From RGIG5579 sp045580105 (lineage in GTDB: Bacteria > Bacillota > Clostridia > Oscillospirales > SIG627): 47,839 nt of DNA. Below the pieces are notes generated by a model. That model did no database searches. It saw nothing but the letters and a program-made list of their open reading frames with translations, and was not told the origin of the DNA. The stretch lies in the NCBI GenBank assembly GCA_045580105.1, contig JAZNNH010000034.1, forward strand, positions 1 to 47,839, in the 5' to 3' direction. The position numbers and the translations under genes were made by a program. Shown here piece after piece: positions 23,478 through 31,006 of this stretch. The stretch's first letter is position 1; each line of letters begins with the position of its first letter.

Positions 23478-24580
23478 TTTTCTTCTCCTTTTCCTTGTTC
23501 AGAAAGTCGATCCAAAAGGTCCCAAACACCCAGCATATACATAATGCCGAGTGCACGATCATAAAGTCCGTAGCCGGGGCGCACGTTGCCGGGACCCTCG
23601 TCCCACAGATGACGGCCGTGGTCGGGGCGGATATAGCCCTCAAAGCCGTGGTCGTGGTACGCTCTCAAAATTTCCAAAATGCCGGTGTCGCCGTCGCAGT
23701 CGCGGTGGGATGCTTCGGAGAAATCACCGTTGGGAAAATGCTTGACGTTTCGGATGTGGGCAAAGGCGATGCGGTCGCAGTGCTTGCGCACGATCTTTGC
23801 CACGTCGTTGTTCGGATCGGCGTTCAAGCTTCCCGAGCAAAGCGTTAAGCAGTTGCAGGGGTGATCGACCATTTTGAGGAAGCGGTCGATGTTTTCTTCG
23901 TTGATGAGAAGCCGCGGCAGACCGAAAATGTCCCAAGGCGGATCGTCCATGTGGATCGCCATCTTTACGTCGCACTCCTCGCAGGTCGGCATAATGGCTT
24001 CAAGGAAGTATTTTAAGTTCGCCCACAGCGTTTCGTGGTCGACGTCTTGGTAGGCACGGAACAACTCGTCCAGCTTTGCCATACGCTCCGGCTCCCAGCC
24101 GGGGAAGCTCATATTGTATTTTTCGGTAAAGTCCAGAATGTATTTTGCCATCGCGTTGTAGTCATCCTGAATCATCCCCTTTTCATAAAACAGTGCGGTC
24201 GAGCCGTCGCCGATCTCGTGGAAGAGATTGGATCTGGTCCAGTCGAAAATGGGCATAAAGTTATAGCAGATGACCTTGACGCCGTATTTGGCGAGGTTGC
24301 GGATGGTGATTTTGTAATTCTCGATGTATTGATCTCGGGTGGGAAGACCGATTTTGATATCATCGTGGACGTTGACCGATTCCACCACGTCGATGGAAAA
24401 TCCGTATTCGTCGAGTTGACGCTTGACTTCTGCGATCTGTTCTTCTTCCCAAATTTCACCGGGCATTTTGTGATGCAACGCCCAGACGATGCTGGTCACG
24501 CCGGGGATCTGCTTGATGTCAGACAGCTTGATTTTATCGTTGCCTTCCCCATACCAGCGGAAACCCATTTTCATTGGCAT
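23474..24580 (-). CDS. uxuA: D-mannonate dehydratase
   Basis: 368 residues, TIM-barrel enzyme of the UxuA family: MGFRWYGEGNDKIKLSDIKQIPG at the start, VCYNFMP-like VICYNFMPIFDWTRS, CDVKMAIHMDDPPWDIFGLPR with metal ligands, CSGSLNADPNNDV, FAHIRNVK and IRPDHGRHLWDE. It removes water from D-mannonate to give 2-keto-3-deoxygluconate, feeding kdgK and kdgA. It begins the operon behind a consensus promoter. The preceding steps (uronate isomerase, fructuronate reductase) are not in the window. AGGAGG precedes the ATG; a second in-frame ATG two codons on is a possible alternative. Confidence 0.96.
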   Translation of the reverse strand: MPMKMGFRWYGEGNDKIKLSDIKQIPGVTSIVWALHHKMPGEIWEEEQIAEVKRQLDEYGFSIDVVESVNVHDDIKIGLPTRDQYIENYKITIRNLAKYGVKVICYNFMPIFDWTRSNLFHEIGDGSTALFYEKGMIQDDYNAMAKYILDFTEKYNMSFPGWEPERMAKLDELFRAYQDVDHETLWANLKYFLEAIMPTCEECDVKMAIHMDDPPWDIFGLPRLLINEENIDRFLKMVDHPCNCLTLCSGSLNADPNNDVAKIVRKHCDRIAFAHIRNVKHFPNGDFSEASHRDCDGDTGILEILRAYHDHGFEGYIRPDHGRHLWDEGPGNVRPGYGLYDRALGIMYMLGVWDLLDRLSEQGKGEEK

Positions 24581-24656
24581 CCTTGTTTCCTCCTAAACGA
24601 AAGATCAAAATCACATAAAAATTCGTTTTTTTCGTGACAAGACCTACTTTCCTATT

Positions 24657-24685
24657 ATTGTATCAAACGCGCTTGGATTTTTCAA
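24657..24685 (-). promoter_or_regulatory. Sigma-A promoter of uxuA operon
   Basis: Minus strand TTGAAA and TACAAT with a 17-bp spacer. The untranslated leader of about 70 bases before uxuA holds ATTTTTATGTGATTTTGATC, which could be an operator, but no dyad is convincing. Confidence 0.72.
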
Positions 24686-24689
24686 TGAT

Positions 24690-25037
24690 TTTTTCCATTT
24701 TTACACATAAAAAGATGCAAAGGGGTGCGCAAGGGTCTGACTTGTCAGAATTACCAAACTTGAATTTTGTTGAAAAATCATCCTTGTTATTCGCCCCAAC
24801 GAGCTCCGCTCATCGGCTCCAAAACCAAAAAATCTTGTATTCCAATTCGACTCTCTACAGACAAAAAGAAAAACCATCCAAATTGAAAAATTCTTTCCCC
24901 TTTCTTAATTTGCGACAAAAAGGCACAAATTTTAACAATTGCAAAAACCTTATAATACATTTGTGTTCAATTATCAACATATGTGTTCATAAACGCAAGA
25001 CTTATCCTTTACAATGGTTTTGTAAGGTGGTGAAAAT
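24690..25037. other. AT-rich intergenic region between uxuA and Xre gene
   Basis: About 350 bp, clearly more AT-rich than its neighbours. It holds a TATAAT (24951-24956) and two copies of TGTGTTCA (24962-24969 and 24982-24989) whose starts are 20 bp apart, about two helix turns, just downstream of that -10. These could be operators for the adjacent Xre regulator. No good -35 is seen. The stretch 24720-24900 shows no gene or RNA that can be recognised. Confidence 0.4.
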
Positions 25038-25271
25038 ATGCTTGATGCCGCTGTTGTTGGTAGAGTGATCCAAAAATTCAGAGAAGATAAAAAGAAATCC
25101 CAGGAGCTGGTAAGCGGTCTTGCGGGAATCGGAAGAACGCATTTGAGCGCCATTGAGCGTGGAGAACGAAAACCAACCCTGGAAACCCTATTTAAAATAG
25201 CGGATGCTCTTGACGAAAGGCCAAGCGTGATCGTAGATGCCATCGAGCAAGAGTTAGATGAGAATAAATAA
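25038..25271 (+). CDS. Small Xre-family regulator
   Basis: 77 residues, a single helix-turn-helix domain: VVGRVIQKFREDKKKSQELVSGLAGIGRTHLSAIERGERKPTLETLF, where HLSAIERGERKPT is the recognition region of the Xre/Cro family. No effector domain, so it is a bare DNA-binding repressor, likely a dimer. GGTGGTGAAA precedes the ATG. The upstream direct repeats TGTGTTCA suggest autoregulation. It stands alone in an AT-rich islet between uxuA and tRNA genes and may be a relic of a mobile element, though no integrase remains. Confidence 0.9.
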   Translation: MLDAAVVGRVIQKFREDKKKSQELVSGLAGIGRTHLSAIERGERKPTLETLFKIADALDERPSVIVDAIEQELDENK

Positions 25272-25297
25272 AAGCAGGTCGTGTGACCTGCTTTTTG
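25270..25297 (+). terminator. Terminator of Xre gene
   Basis: Stem AAAGCAGGTC / GACCTGCTTT with loop GTGT, starting at the stop codon and followed by TT. Confidence 0.8.
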
Positions 25298-25365
25298 TGT
25301 ATTTCCGTGGGCAAGTACGAACATAGCCCACCTTGCGTTGCCGAAACGATATGTTTTTTTATGAA

Positions 25366-25529
25366 ATATTTCGCTTCGCTCAATATGAAATAATGACTGC
25401 GTCATTATGAAATTTGATGCTGACGCATCAAGTGAAATGAAATAAATCCCTTATACGCGACAGCGTATTTCATATTCCGAAGGAATATTTCATGCCCGAA
25501 GGGCATTTCAAAAATCCCACACGGGATTT
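25366..25529. repeat. Tandem array of seven short hairpins
   Basis: Seven small palindromes in 164 bp: 25366-25386 (ATATT...AATAT), 25392-25406 (AATGAC/GTCATT), 25414-25431 (TTGATGC/GCATCAA), 25453-25468 (ATACGC/GCGTAT), 25472-25488 (ATATTCC/GGAATAT), 25492-25506 (ATGCCC/GGGCAT), 25512-25529 (AAATCCC/GGGATTT). Stems of 5-7 bp have 3-4 nt loops, except the first, which has a longer interrupted loop. Linkers are GAAAT in the left half and ATTTC in the right half, so the two halves are themselves complementary. AATCCC at 25444-25450 can pair with GGGATT at 25523-25528, enclosing hairpins four to six as a multi-branched fold. Confidence 0.7.
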
Positions 25530-25537
25530 ATTTCATT

Positions 25538-25573
25538 GAAAAAAGAGAGTAGCTTTTGCTACTCTCTTTTTTC
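25538..25573 (-). terminator. Terminator of tRNA-fMet/Leu operon
   Basis: 15-bp stem AAAAAAGAGAGTAGC with its complement, loop TTTT, immediately after the CCA end of tRNA-fMet on the minus strand. Symmetric T-runs allow action on both strands. Confidence 0.88.
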
Positions 25574-25650
<77 letters not shown>

Positions 25651-25658
25651 ATATTGAA

Positions 25659-25745
25659 TGGTGCCGTTGACGGGAATCGAACCCGTACAGTGTTGCCACC
25701 GAGGGATTTTAAGTCCCTTGCGTCTGCCAATTCCGCCACAACGGC
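25659..25745 (-). tRNA. tRNA-Leu (TAA)
   Basis: 87 nt with encoded CCA and a long variable arm (CGGTGGCAACACTG), as in class II tRNAs. Acceptor GCCGTTG/CAACGGC. Anticodon loop ACTTAAAAT in the stem GGGA/TCCC gives TAA. It is the first gene of the two-tRNA transcript, 8 bp before fMet. Confidence 0.95.
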
Positions 25746-25770
25746 TTATCTCCTGTCATCGGCTTTTATC

Positions 25771-25799
25771 ATTATATCGAATCCGCAAAAGAATGTCAA
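25771..25799 (-). promoter_or_regulatory. Consensus promoter of tRNA-Leu/fMet operon
   Basis: Minus strand TTGACA and TATAAT, both perfect, with a 17-bp spacer, 25 bp before tRNA-Leu. Confidence 0.9.
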
Positions 25800-25860
25800 C
25801 ACTTTCGGAGAAAAAAGATTTTTTTCGACGCTGTGTTTTCGCTTTTAACCAAAAAAGCAG

Positions 25861-25889
25861 TTGACCGAGTTGGGCTTTTGTGATAAAAT
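25861..25889 (+). promoter_or_regulatory. Sigma-A promoter of pssA operon
   Basis: TTGACC and TAAAAT with a 17-bp spacer, about 70 bp before the pssA start. Confidence 0.75.
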
Positions 25890-25960
25890 GACAGGGATAT
25901 TTTCTTTGCATTATATTCTATTTCAAGATGGTGTTTTTCATACCTTAGAAAGGACAGCTT

Positions 25961-26593
25961 ATGCTCGGCTTTTATAATCCGTCTGTGATTTTGACGTATT
26001 TGAGTTTGGTTTCCGCCACGTTTGGGATTTCTTTTGTGTTATCGGGAGAAAAGAACGGTTTTTTTGCCGCTCTGATCTGTTTGATGGTTTCCGGCGTGTG
26101 CGATATGTTCGACGGGGCGGTGGCAAATCTTTGTCAGCGCAACAAGGAAGAAAAGCTCTTCGGGGTGCAGATCGATGCGTTGTGTGATCTGGTGGCGTTC
26201 GGTGCTCTGCCTGCGATGATGGTACTTCGTCTGGGCGCGTGCAGCACCTTCAGCAAGGTCGCCGCGGCGCTGCTTTTGCTCGCGTCCGTCATCCGTCTTG
26301 GATTTTTCAACGTACAGGAAATGACCCGCAGTGAAACGGAAAAAAGAACGTATTATTTGGGACTTCCCGTTACCTTGGTTTCGATTTTTCTGCCAGCTCT
26401 TTTGCTTTTAAATCTGATTTTCAAAATCCCGAACGGCATTTGGGCACCGCTTTGCCTTTGCGCTCTCGCAGGGCTTGAGGTCAGCCGCATTCCCCTCAAA
26501 AAGCCCTACGGCAAAGGAAAACTGTATCTTTTGGTCGTGGGCGTTGCGGTGGGCGTTGCCGTGATTTTCTTCGGTAAGGCGATCGGCGCATGA
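25961..26593 (+). CDS. pssA: CDP-diacylglycerol--serine O-phosphatidyltransferase
   Basis: 210 residues with about six membrane helices. The CDP-alcohol phosphatidyltransferase motif spans CDMFDGAVANLCQRNKEEK and then FGVQIDALCDLV: the four Asp residues are in place (D..DG....G...D...D), but the usual Arg after DGxxA is Asn here. The enzyme makes phosphatidylserine from CDP-diacylglycerol and serine. psd overlaps its stop by four bases (ATGA), which fixes the serine specificity within the superfamily. The final segment has more hydrophobic helices. GAAAGGA precedes the ATG. Confidence 0.9.
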   Translation: MLGFYNPSVILTYLSLVSATFGISFVLSGEKNGFFAALICLMVSGVCDMFDGAVANLCQRNKEEKLFGVQIDALCDLVAFGALPAMMVLRLGACSTFSKVAAALLLLASVIRLGFFNVQEMTRSETEKRTYYLGLPVTLVSIFLPALLLLNLIFKIPNGIWAPLCLCALAGLEVSRIPLKKPYGKGKLYLLVVGVAVGVAVIFFGKAIGA

Positions 26594-27447
26594 CGTCGAA
26601 ATGTGGCGAAAAGGGGTATTTTCCCCCCGAAGAAAAAAAGAGCTTGCGGCGCTTGTACCGCACCCGAAGCGGCCGTTTGGTGCTTCGTGCCTTGGTTCGT
26701 CCGCGTGTTTCCAGAGCGGCGGGTGTGATTTTGGCCTCGAGGATCAGCAGGCGCTACATTCCCCGCTTTGCGCGCAAGAATAACATTGATCTAACGGAGG
26801 CAGAGGATCGGGAATACGGCTCTTTTAACGACTTTTTCACCCGCAATCTGAAAGAGGGAAGCCGGCTGATCGAAATGGATCCGAAGTGCCTGATCAGCCC
26901 TTGCGATTCGCTTCTTTCCGTATTCGCGATCGAGGATTCCTCCACCTTTTGCATCAAGGATTCGCACTATACGGTGTCGTCTTTGCTGGAAAGCGAAGAG
27001 ATGAAGAAAAAGTATAAAGGCGGAATCTGTGCCATTTTTCGCTTGACGGTTTCGGACTATCACCGCTATTGTTATTTCGACAACGGAACGAAAGAAAGAA
27101 ACCATTTCATTCCCGGAAAACTGCACACCGTCAATCCCGTTTCGACCGAGCGCTATCCGATTTATAAAACGAATTGCAGAGAATATACCCTGCTCCACAC
27201 GGAAAACTTCGGTGACGTGGTGCAGATGGAAGTGGGAGCTCTTTTGGTCGGGCGTATCGTCAATTACCACCAAGAACACAGCTTTTTCAGAGGGGAAGAA
27301 AAGGGCCGTTTTGAATTCGGCGGTTCTACCATTGTGCTCCTCTTTGAGAAAGACAAAGTGAAGTTTCCCGATGAAATATTCGAGTTCTCCCAAAAGGGCT
27401 ATGAAAAGAAAGTGAAAATGGGAGAAGTGATAGGAGAAAAGCTTTGA
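26590..27447 (+). CDS. psd: Phosphatidylserine decarboxylase
   Basis: 285 residues, a normal length for the single-chain proenzyme. FNDFFTRNLKEGSR, SPCDSLLSV, the His block RLTVSDYHRYCYFDNG, NPVSTERYPIYKTN and MEVGALLVGRI lead to the self-cleavage site in FGGSTIVLLFEK, where the Gly-Ser bond breaks to give the pyruvoyl cofactor. It converts phosphatidylserine to phosphatidylethanolamine at the membrane. Encoded between pssA and comF with four-base overlaps on both sides. Confidence 0.95.
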   Translation: MTSKCGEKGYFPPEEKKSLRRLYRTRSGRLVLRALVRPRVSRAAGVILASRISRRYIPRFARKNNIDLTEAEDREYGSFNDFFTRNLKEGSRLIEMDPKCLISPCDSLLSVFAIEDSSTFCIKDSHYTVSSLLESEEMKKKYKGGICAIFRLTVSDYHRYCYFDNGTKERNHFIPGKLHTVNPVSTERYPIYKTNCREYTLLHTENFGDVVQMEVGALLVGRIVNYHQEHSFFRGEEKGRFEFGGSTIVLLFEKDKVKFPDEIFEFSQKGYEKKVKMGEVIGEKL

Positions 27448-28133
27448 CCGAGAAAAACACACAGTCAACAAGAGAGAGTTCCCTCGTGGAGAGAATTCTC
27501 TCTTTTTTCTTTCCGAAGAAATGTGCGGTTTGTAAAGAATGCGGCTACGATCCGCTCTGTCCGCGCTGTCGGGAGGCACTTTCGCTTACGTTTCAACCCA
27601 AAAAGTTTTTATCCCTCGGCGGAAACGGCTTTGCCGATGAAATGCTCGCGCTCTTTCCCTATTCCGAACACGCGGTGAAGATCCTTGTGTTCGGCTGGAA
27701 ACAGCACCGCTATGCTTCTTACCCCGCTATTTTCGGAGAATACGTAAAACGGACGATGGCAGACAAAGTGGCTTTTTCAAATATTGATCTTGTCACCTTT
27801 GCGCCGCGTCGCGCCTCGGCAACGCGTTCTGCCGGATTTGATCAAGCGCAGGAGCTGGCAACGGAGGTTGCGAACATTTTGGATAAGCCCTTGGAAACGC
27901 TTCTGGCCCGCCGCGGCTTTTCCCGCGCTCAGCGTACCCTTTCCGCACAGGAGAGAATCCAAAACGTGGCGGGAATTTTTTACCCGACGCGTGCCCTTGA
28001 AGGGGAAACGGTTCTCTTGATCGACGACGTGGTGACGACCGGCGCAACCGTGCGGGAATGTGCACGGGTTTTGAAAGGCGCAGGGGCACAGAAGGTGTAC
28101 GTTCTGACCCTCGCTCACACGTTTGACCGTTAA
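27444..28133 (+). CDS. comF: ComF family phosphoribosyltransferase-like protein
   Basis: 229 residues. An N-terminal four-cysteine zinc motif (CAVCKECGYDPLCPRCRE) and a C-terminal PRTase domain with SAGFDQAQELA, RRGFSRAQRTLSAQERIQN and the PRPP-binding VLLIDDVVTTGATVRECA are the ComF layout. In competent bacteria ComF helps DNA uptake on the cytosolic side; in others its role is not known. The start is TTG 27444, supported by AGGAGA 7 bases upstream, and overlaps the psd stop. No other competence gene is in view, so its role here is open. Confidence 0.9.
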   Translation: MTEKNTQSTRESSLVERILSFFFPKKCAVCKECGYDPLCPRCREALSLTFQPKKFLSLGGNGFADEMLALFPYSEHAVKILVFGWKQHRYASYPAIFGEYVKRTMADKVAFSNIDLVTFAPRRASATRSAGFDQAQELATEVANILDKPLETLLARRGFSRAQRTLSAQERIQNVAGIFYPTRALEGETVLLIDDVVTTGATVRECARVLKGAGAQKVYVLTLAHTFDR

Positions 28134-28161
28134 TATGCAGGGCTGTCGCCCCGCAACCCGC

Positions 28162-28450
28162 GGTTCCCTTCTTTGAAAAGAAAGGAACCAAAGAAACGTT
28201 CTATATGAAACCTTTTTGAAAAAAGGTTCCATGCCTCCAAAAACTTTTGTAAGGGGGAATACAAATACCCCTATTCCGGTTTTCTTTGCTTGATTTTTGG
28301 GAAAGCACAAACCCATTACAAAAGTTTTCTTTGCTAAATTTCTGGGAAAGTACAAACCCATTAAGAAAGTTTTCTTTGCTTGATTTTTGGGAAAGTACAA
28401 ACCCATTACAAAAGTTTTCTTTGCCTACTTTCTTTTCCAAAAGAAAGTAG
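28162..28450 (+). repeat. Modular intergenic repeat, copy D
   Basis: Placed after comF and in its orientation. In order: hairpin GGTTCCcttCTTT/AAAGAAAGGAACC, AAAGAAACG, hairpin GAAACCTTTTT/AAAAAGGTTCC with CCTCCAAAAACTTTTG, a GGGG.../CCCC stem, three tandem 45-bp units starting at 28279, 28324 and 28369 (each with CTTTGCT, GGGAAAG and ACAAACCCATTA), a fourth truncated unit from 28414, and the closing hairpin CTACTTTCTTTT/AAAAGAAAGTAG. Same module order as copy C. Confidence 0.82.
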
Positions 28451-28452
28451 GG

Positions 28453-28481
28453 TTGAAAGAAATGATAGAAAATGGTATAAT
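28453..28481 (+). promoter_or_regulatory. Sigma-A promoter of rnfCD
   Basis: TTGAAA and TATAAT with a 17-bp spacer, beginning directly after repeat copy D. The leader of about 60 bases has a stem GTCCTGCGGGAC (28511-28522) before the ribosome site. Confidence 0.75.
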
Positions 28482-28546
28482 AGAAAAAGAGAATGATTCT
28501 TTTTGGCTTCGTCCTGCGGGACGGAGAGGAATAAGGAGGAGAATAC

Positions 28547-29842
28547 ATGGCACTTTCCTTTCGCGGCGGTCTGACCTTGGACGGTCGAAAACTGACCGCC
28601 AGAGAGCCAATCGAAACCATGCCCTCGCCCGGTCTTGTCACCATTCCGACCTTGCAACATAAAGGCGAGCCCTGTGAGCCCTTGGTTAAGGAGGGCGATC
28701 GCGTGTTAAAAGGGCAGTTGATTGCCGCGCAACCGAGCGGTGACGTCCTGCTGCACGCCAGCGTATCCGGTCGCGTCCACTCCATCGCAAAAGCCATGAC
28801 CACCTTGGGGGAAACGGATGCGATCGTCATTGAAAACGATTTTAAAGATGAAATTTGCCCCGAGGCAAGGCCCTTTGCCACACCCATTTCCCAAGCCGAC
28901 CCGGAAGAGCTGATCGAGCACATCCGCAAAAAGGGAATCGTCGGCATGGGCGGCAAGGCGTTTCCCACTTGGCGCAAGATCGCCTCTGCCCGTTCACACG
29001 CGACAAGGGTCATCATCAACTGTGCAGAAAGCGAACCGTATCTGGCCTCGGATCACCGACTTTTACTGGAAAAAACACAGGAAGTGGTCGGCGGTGTCAA
29101 GATCCTGCTTCGCGCGATCGGCTGTGAAAAGGCGATTTTCGCCATTGAAGACAATAAGGAAGACGCCGTGGAAGCGGTGCAGAATGCGGTCGGCGCGTCG
29201 GACGCCTTCGGCATTGCGGTCTTCCGATCCAAATATCCGCAGGGCGATGAAAAATATCTGATTCGCGCCCTCATGGGAAAAGAAGTCAAAAAGGGAACGC
29301 TTCCCATGGACTTGGGTGTGGTTACCTTTAACGTGGAAACCTGCTGGGCGATCTACCGTGCGTTCGTCACGGGTATGCCCGTTGTCGACCGACTTTTGAC
29401 GGTCAGCGGCGATTGCATCAAAGCCCCCGCGACCCTTTTGGTTCCGCTGGGCGTTAGCTTTTCGGAGGTCATCCACCGTTGCGGCGGCCTGCATCCCATT
29501 CCCGACCGCATCCTTTCGGGCGGCCCGATGATGGGCGAACACGTCACGTCCGATACCGTTCCCGTCACCAAATGCGTCAGCGCCGTGCTTGCCGTCACCT
29601 GCCCCGAGTTTGAACAAACCCCTTGCATCCGCTGCGGCAGATGCGTCCGCGCGTGCCCGATGCGGCTGATGCCGCTGGAGCTGGTTGACGCCGTGAAAAA
29701 AGAAAATCGAATCAAGGCAGAGGAATACGGCCTTGGCTCGTGTACCGAATGCGGTCTTTGTACCTACGTTTGCCCTGCCCGAATCCAGCTTCTGGAAACC
29801 ATTCGGGAAGGAAAGTCGGTCCTTTTGACCGACCAAGCTTGA
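28547..29842 (+). CDS. rnfC: RnfC-like electron transport subunit
   Basis: 431 residues, near the usual size. The N-terminal barrel (1-120) carries LQHKGEPCEPLVKEGDRV. The NADH/flavin-binding block follows (GIVGMGGKAFPTW in place of the usual GLGGAGFPT, and NCAESEPYLASDHRLLLE in place of NGAECEPYL), then DLGVVTFNVETCWAIYRAF, SGGPMMGE and two 4Fe-4S clusters: CIRCGRCVRACPMRL and CTECGLCTYVCPARI. In the Rnf complex RnfC links NADH to the membrane part. Small changes in the nucleotide-binding loops make it divergent. AGGAGG lies 6 bases before the ATG. rnfD follows by 12 bp; rnfG, E, A and B do not. Confidence 0.88.
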   Translation: MALSFRGGLTLDGRKLTAREPIETMPSPGLVTIPTLQHKGEPCEPLVKEGDRVLKGQLIAAQPSGDVLLHASVSGRVHSIAKAMTTLGETDAIVIENDFKDEICPEARPFATPISQADPEELIEHIRKKGIVGMGGKAFPTWRKIASARSHATRVIINCAESEPYLASDHRLLLEKTQEVVGGVKILLRAIGCEKAIFAIEDNKEDAVEAVQNAVGASDAFGIAVFRSKYPQGDEKYLIRALMGKEVKKGTLPMDLGVVTFNVETCWAIYRAFVTGMPVVDRLLTVSGDCIKAPATLLVPLGVSFSEVIHRCGGLHPIPDRILSGGPMMGEHVTSDTVPVTKCVSAVLAVTCPEFEQTPCIRCGRCVRACPMRLMPLELVDAVKKENRIKAEEYGLGSCTECGLCTYVCPARIQLLETIREGKSVLLTDQA

Positions 29843-29854
29843 AAGGAGGGCAGT

Positions 29855-30970
29855 ATGGCACAATTCAATTCCAATCCGAGCCCTCACATTCGCTGTGAGG
29901 ATTCCACCCGTTCCCTGATGCTGGACGTTCTGATCGCCCTTTGCCCTTCCTTTATTTGGGGCTTTTACGTGTTCGGTCTGCGTGCGGCACTTCTCCTGTT
30001 CCTGTCCATCGCATCCTGCGTGTTGCTGGAATGGCTTGTTTTGAAGCTATTGCGTGGTCGCGCAGGCAACGTTTCCGATTTATCAGCCGCGGTCACCGGT
30101 GCAATTTTGGCCTCTCTTATGCCCGTTGCCGTTCCGCTTTGGATGGCACCCTTGGCGGCGTTTCTTGCCATTGTGATCGTCAAGCACCTTTTCGGCGGCT
30201 CTCCCAACAATCGCCTCAATCCCGCCTTGACCTCACTTGCGATTTTGTATTTTCTTTTCCCCGAGCACTTGACTCGACTGTCGCAGCCCTTTGTCCATCT
30301 TCCGGCGTTTTCCTCGCCCAAGACCGCGGATGCAAGCGTGTTTGAAGTCGCGCGTCCCTTGCAGCAGATGGCGAGCGGCACGTTGCCGACCGATCCGAGC
30401 GCATCGCTTCTTCTGACCGGCTCGGTTGCCGGCGGAATGGCTTCCACCTCCGTTCTGCTTCTTGCCGCAGGCGCGCTGTATCTTCTTGTGCGCCGCGTCA
30501 TCTCTTGGCACATTCCGACCTTTTCCCTTGCGACGGTTGCCGTACTGTCGCTGGTGTTCGTACCCGAAGGGGTCAGCCGTCTTCCCTTTATGACCCTGCA
30601 GCTTCTTTCCGGTGCATTGGTGTTCTGCGTCATTTTTGCCGCAACCGATCCCGTGACAAGCCCCATTACAGGAAAAGGCAAGATTGTCTTCGCCGTCCTT
30701 TTGGGCGCTTTGACTTATGGCTTGCGCACCCTGTTCTCGACGGAGGGCGTCGGCTTTGCCATCCTTTTGGCTTCGCTCACGTCTCGCTTTTGGGATTATC
30801 TGTTCCGTCCCCGCGTGTACGGCATGCCCCGAAACCTCGTGCAGTCCTTCCAAAACGTACCCGGAATGTTCAAACCCACTTTCTTGAAATGGAAAGCGCG
30901 CTTCGAGCGGCTGTTTGCTTCGGTGAAACAAATGGGTAAGAGGGAATCGGAAACAAACGAAAAAGAATAA
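29855..30970 (+). CDS. rnfD: RnfD-like membrane subunit (divergent)
   Basis: 371 residues, about ten hydrophobic helices. NPSPHIRCEDSTRSLMLDVLIAL, CVLLEWLVLKLLRGR, DLSAAVTGAILASLMP, HLFGGSPNNRLNPAL and TDPVTSPIT match RnfD/NqrB. Where RnfD usually has a SGATPL-type motif for covalent FMN on threonine, this protein has EVARPL (position about 170), with Arg in place of Thr. The C-terminal 40 residues are basic and soluble. With no RnfG, E, A or B genes nearby, a full Rnf pump is not encoded here. AAGGAGG precedes the ATG; a terminator follows. Confidence 0.8.
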   Translation: MAQFNSNPSPHIRCEDSTRSLMLDVLIALCPSFIWGFYVFGLRAALLLFLSIASCVLLEWLVLKLLRGRAGNVSDLSAAVTGAILASLMPVAVPLWMAPLAAFLAIVIVKHLFGGSPNNRLNPALTSLAILYFLFPEHLTRLSQPFVHLPAFSSPKTADASVFEVARPLQQMASGTLPTDPSASLLLTGSVAGGMASTSVLLLAAGALYLLVRRVISWHIPTFSLATVAVLSLVFVPEGVSRLPFMTLQLLSGALVFCVIFAATDPVTSPITGKGKIVFAVLLGALTYGLRTLFSTEGVGFAILLASLTSRFWDYLFRPRVYGMPRNLVQSFQNVPGMFKPTFLKWKARFERLFASVKQMGKRESETNEKE

Positions 30971-30973
30971 AAG

Positions 30974-31002
30974 AAAAAACTCCTGAATTTCAGGAGTTTT
31001 TT
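30974..31002. terminator. Bidirectional terminator (rnfD / exoA)
   Basis: Stem AAAAAACTCCTGAA / TTCAGGAGTTTTTT between the convergent rnfD and exoA genes. Confidence 0.88.
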
Positions 31003-31006
31003 CTTT

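Noticed and set aside
24720..24760. Attachment site matching the 3' end of tRNA-fMet
   Set aside because: Only a short partial resemblance (GGGT, GACTTG) was found; no direct repeat of the tRNA end.
24634..25068. A 144-codon plus-strand frame in the uxuA-Xre gap
   Set aside because: It overlaps the uxuA promoter and the Xre start, lacks a ribosome site and has random-looking composition.
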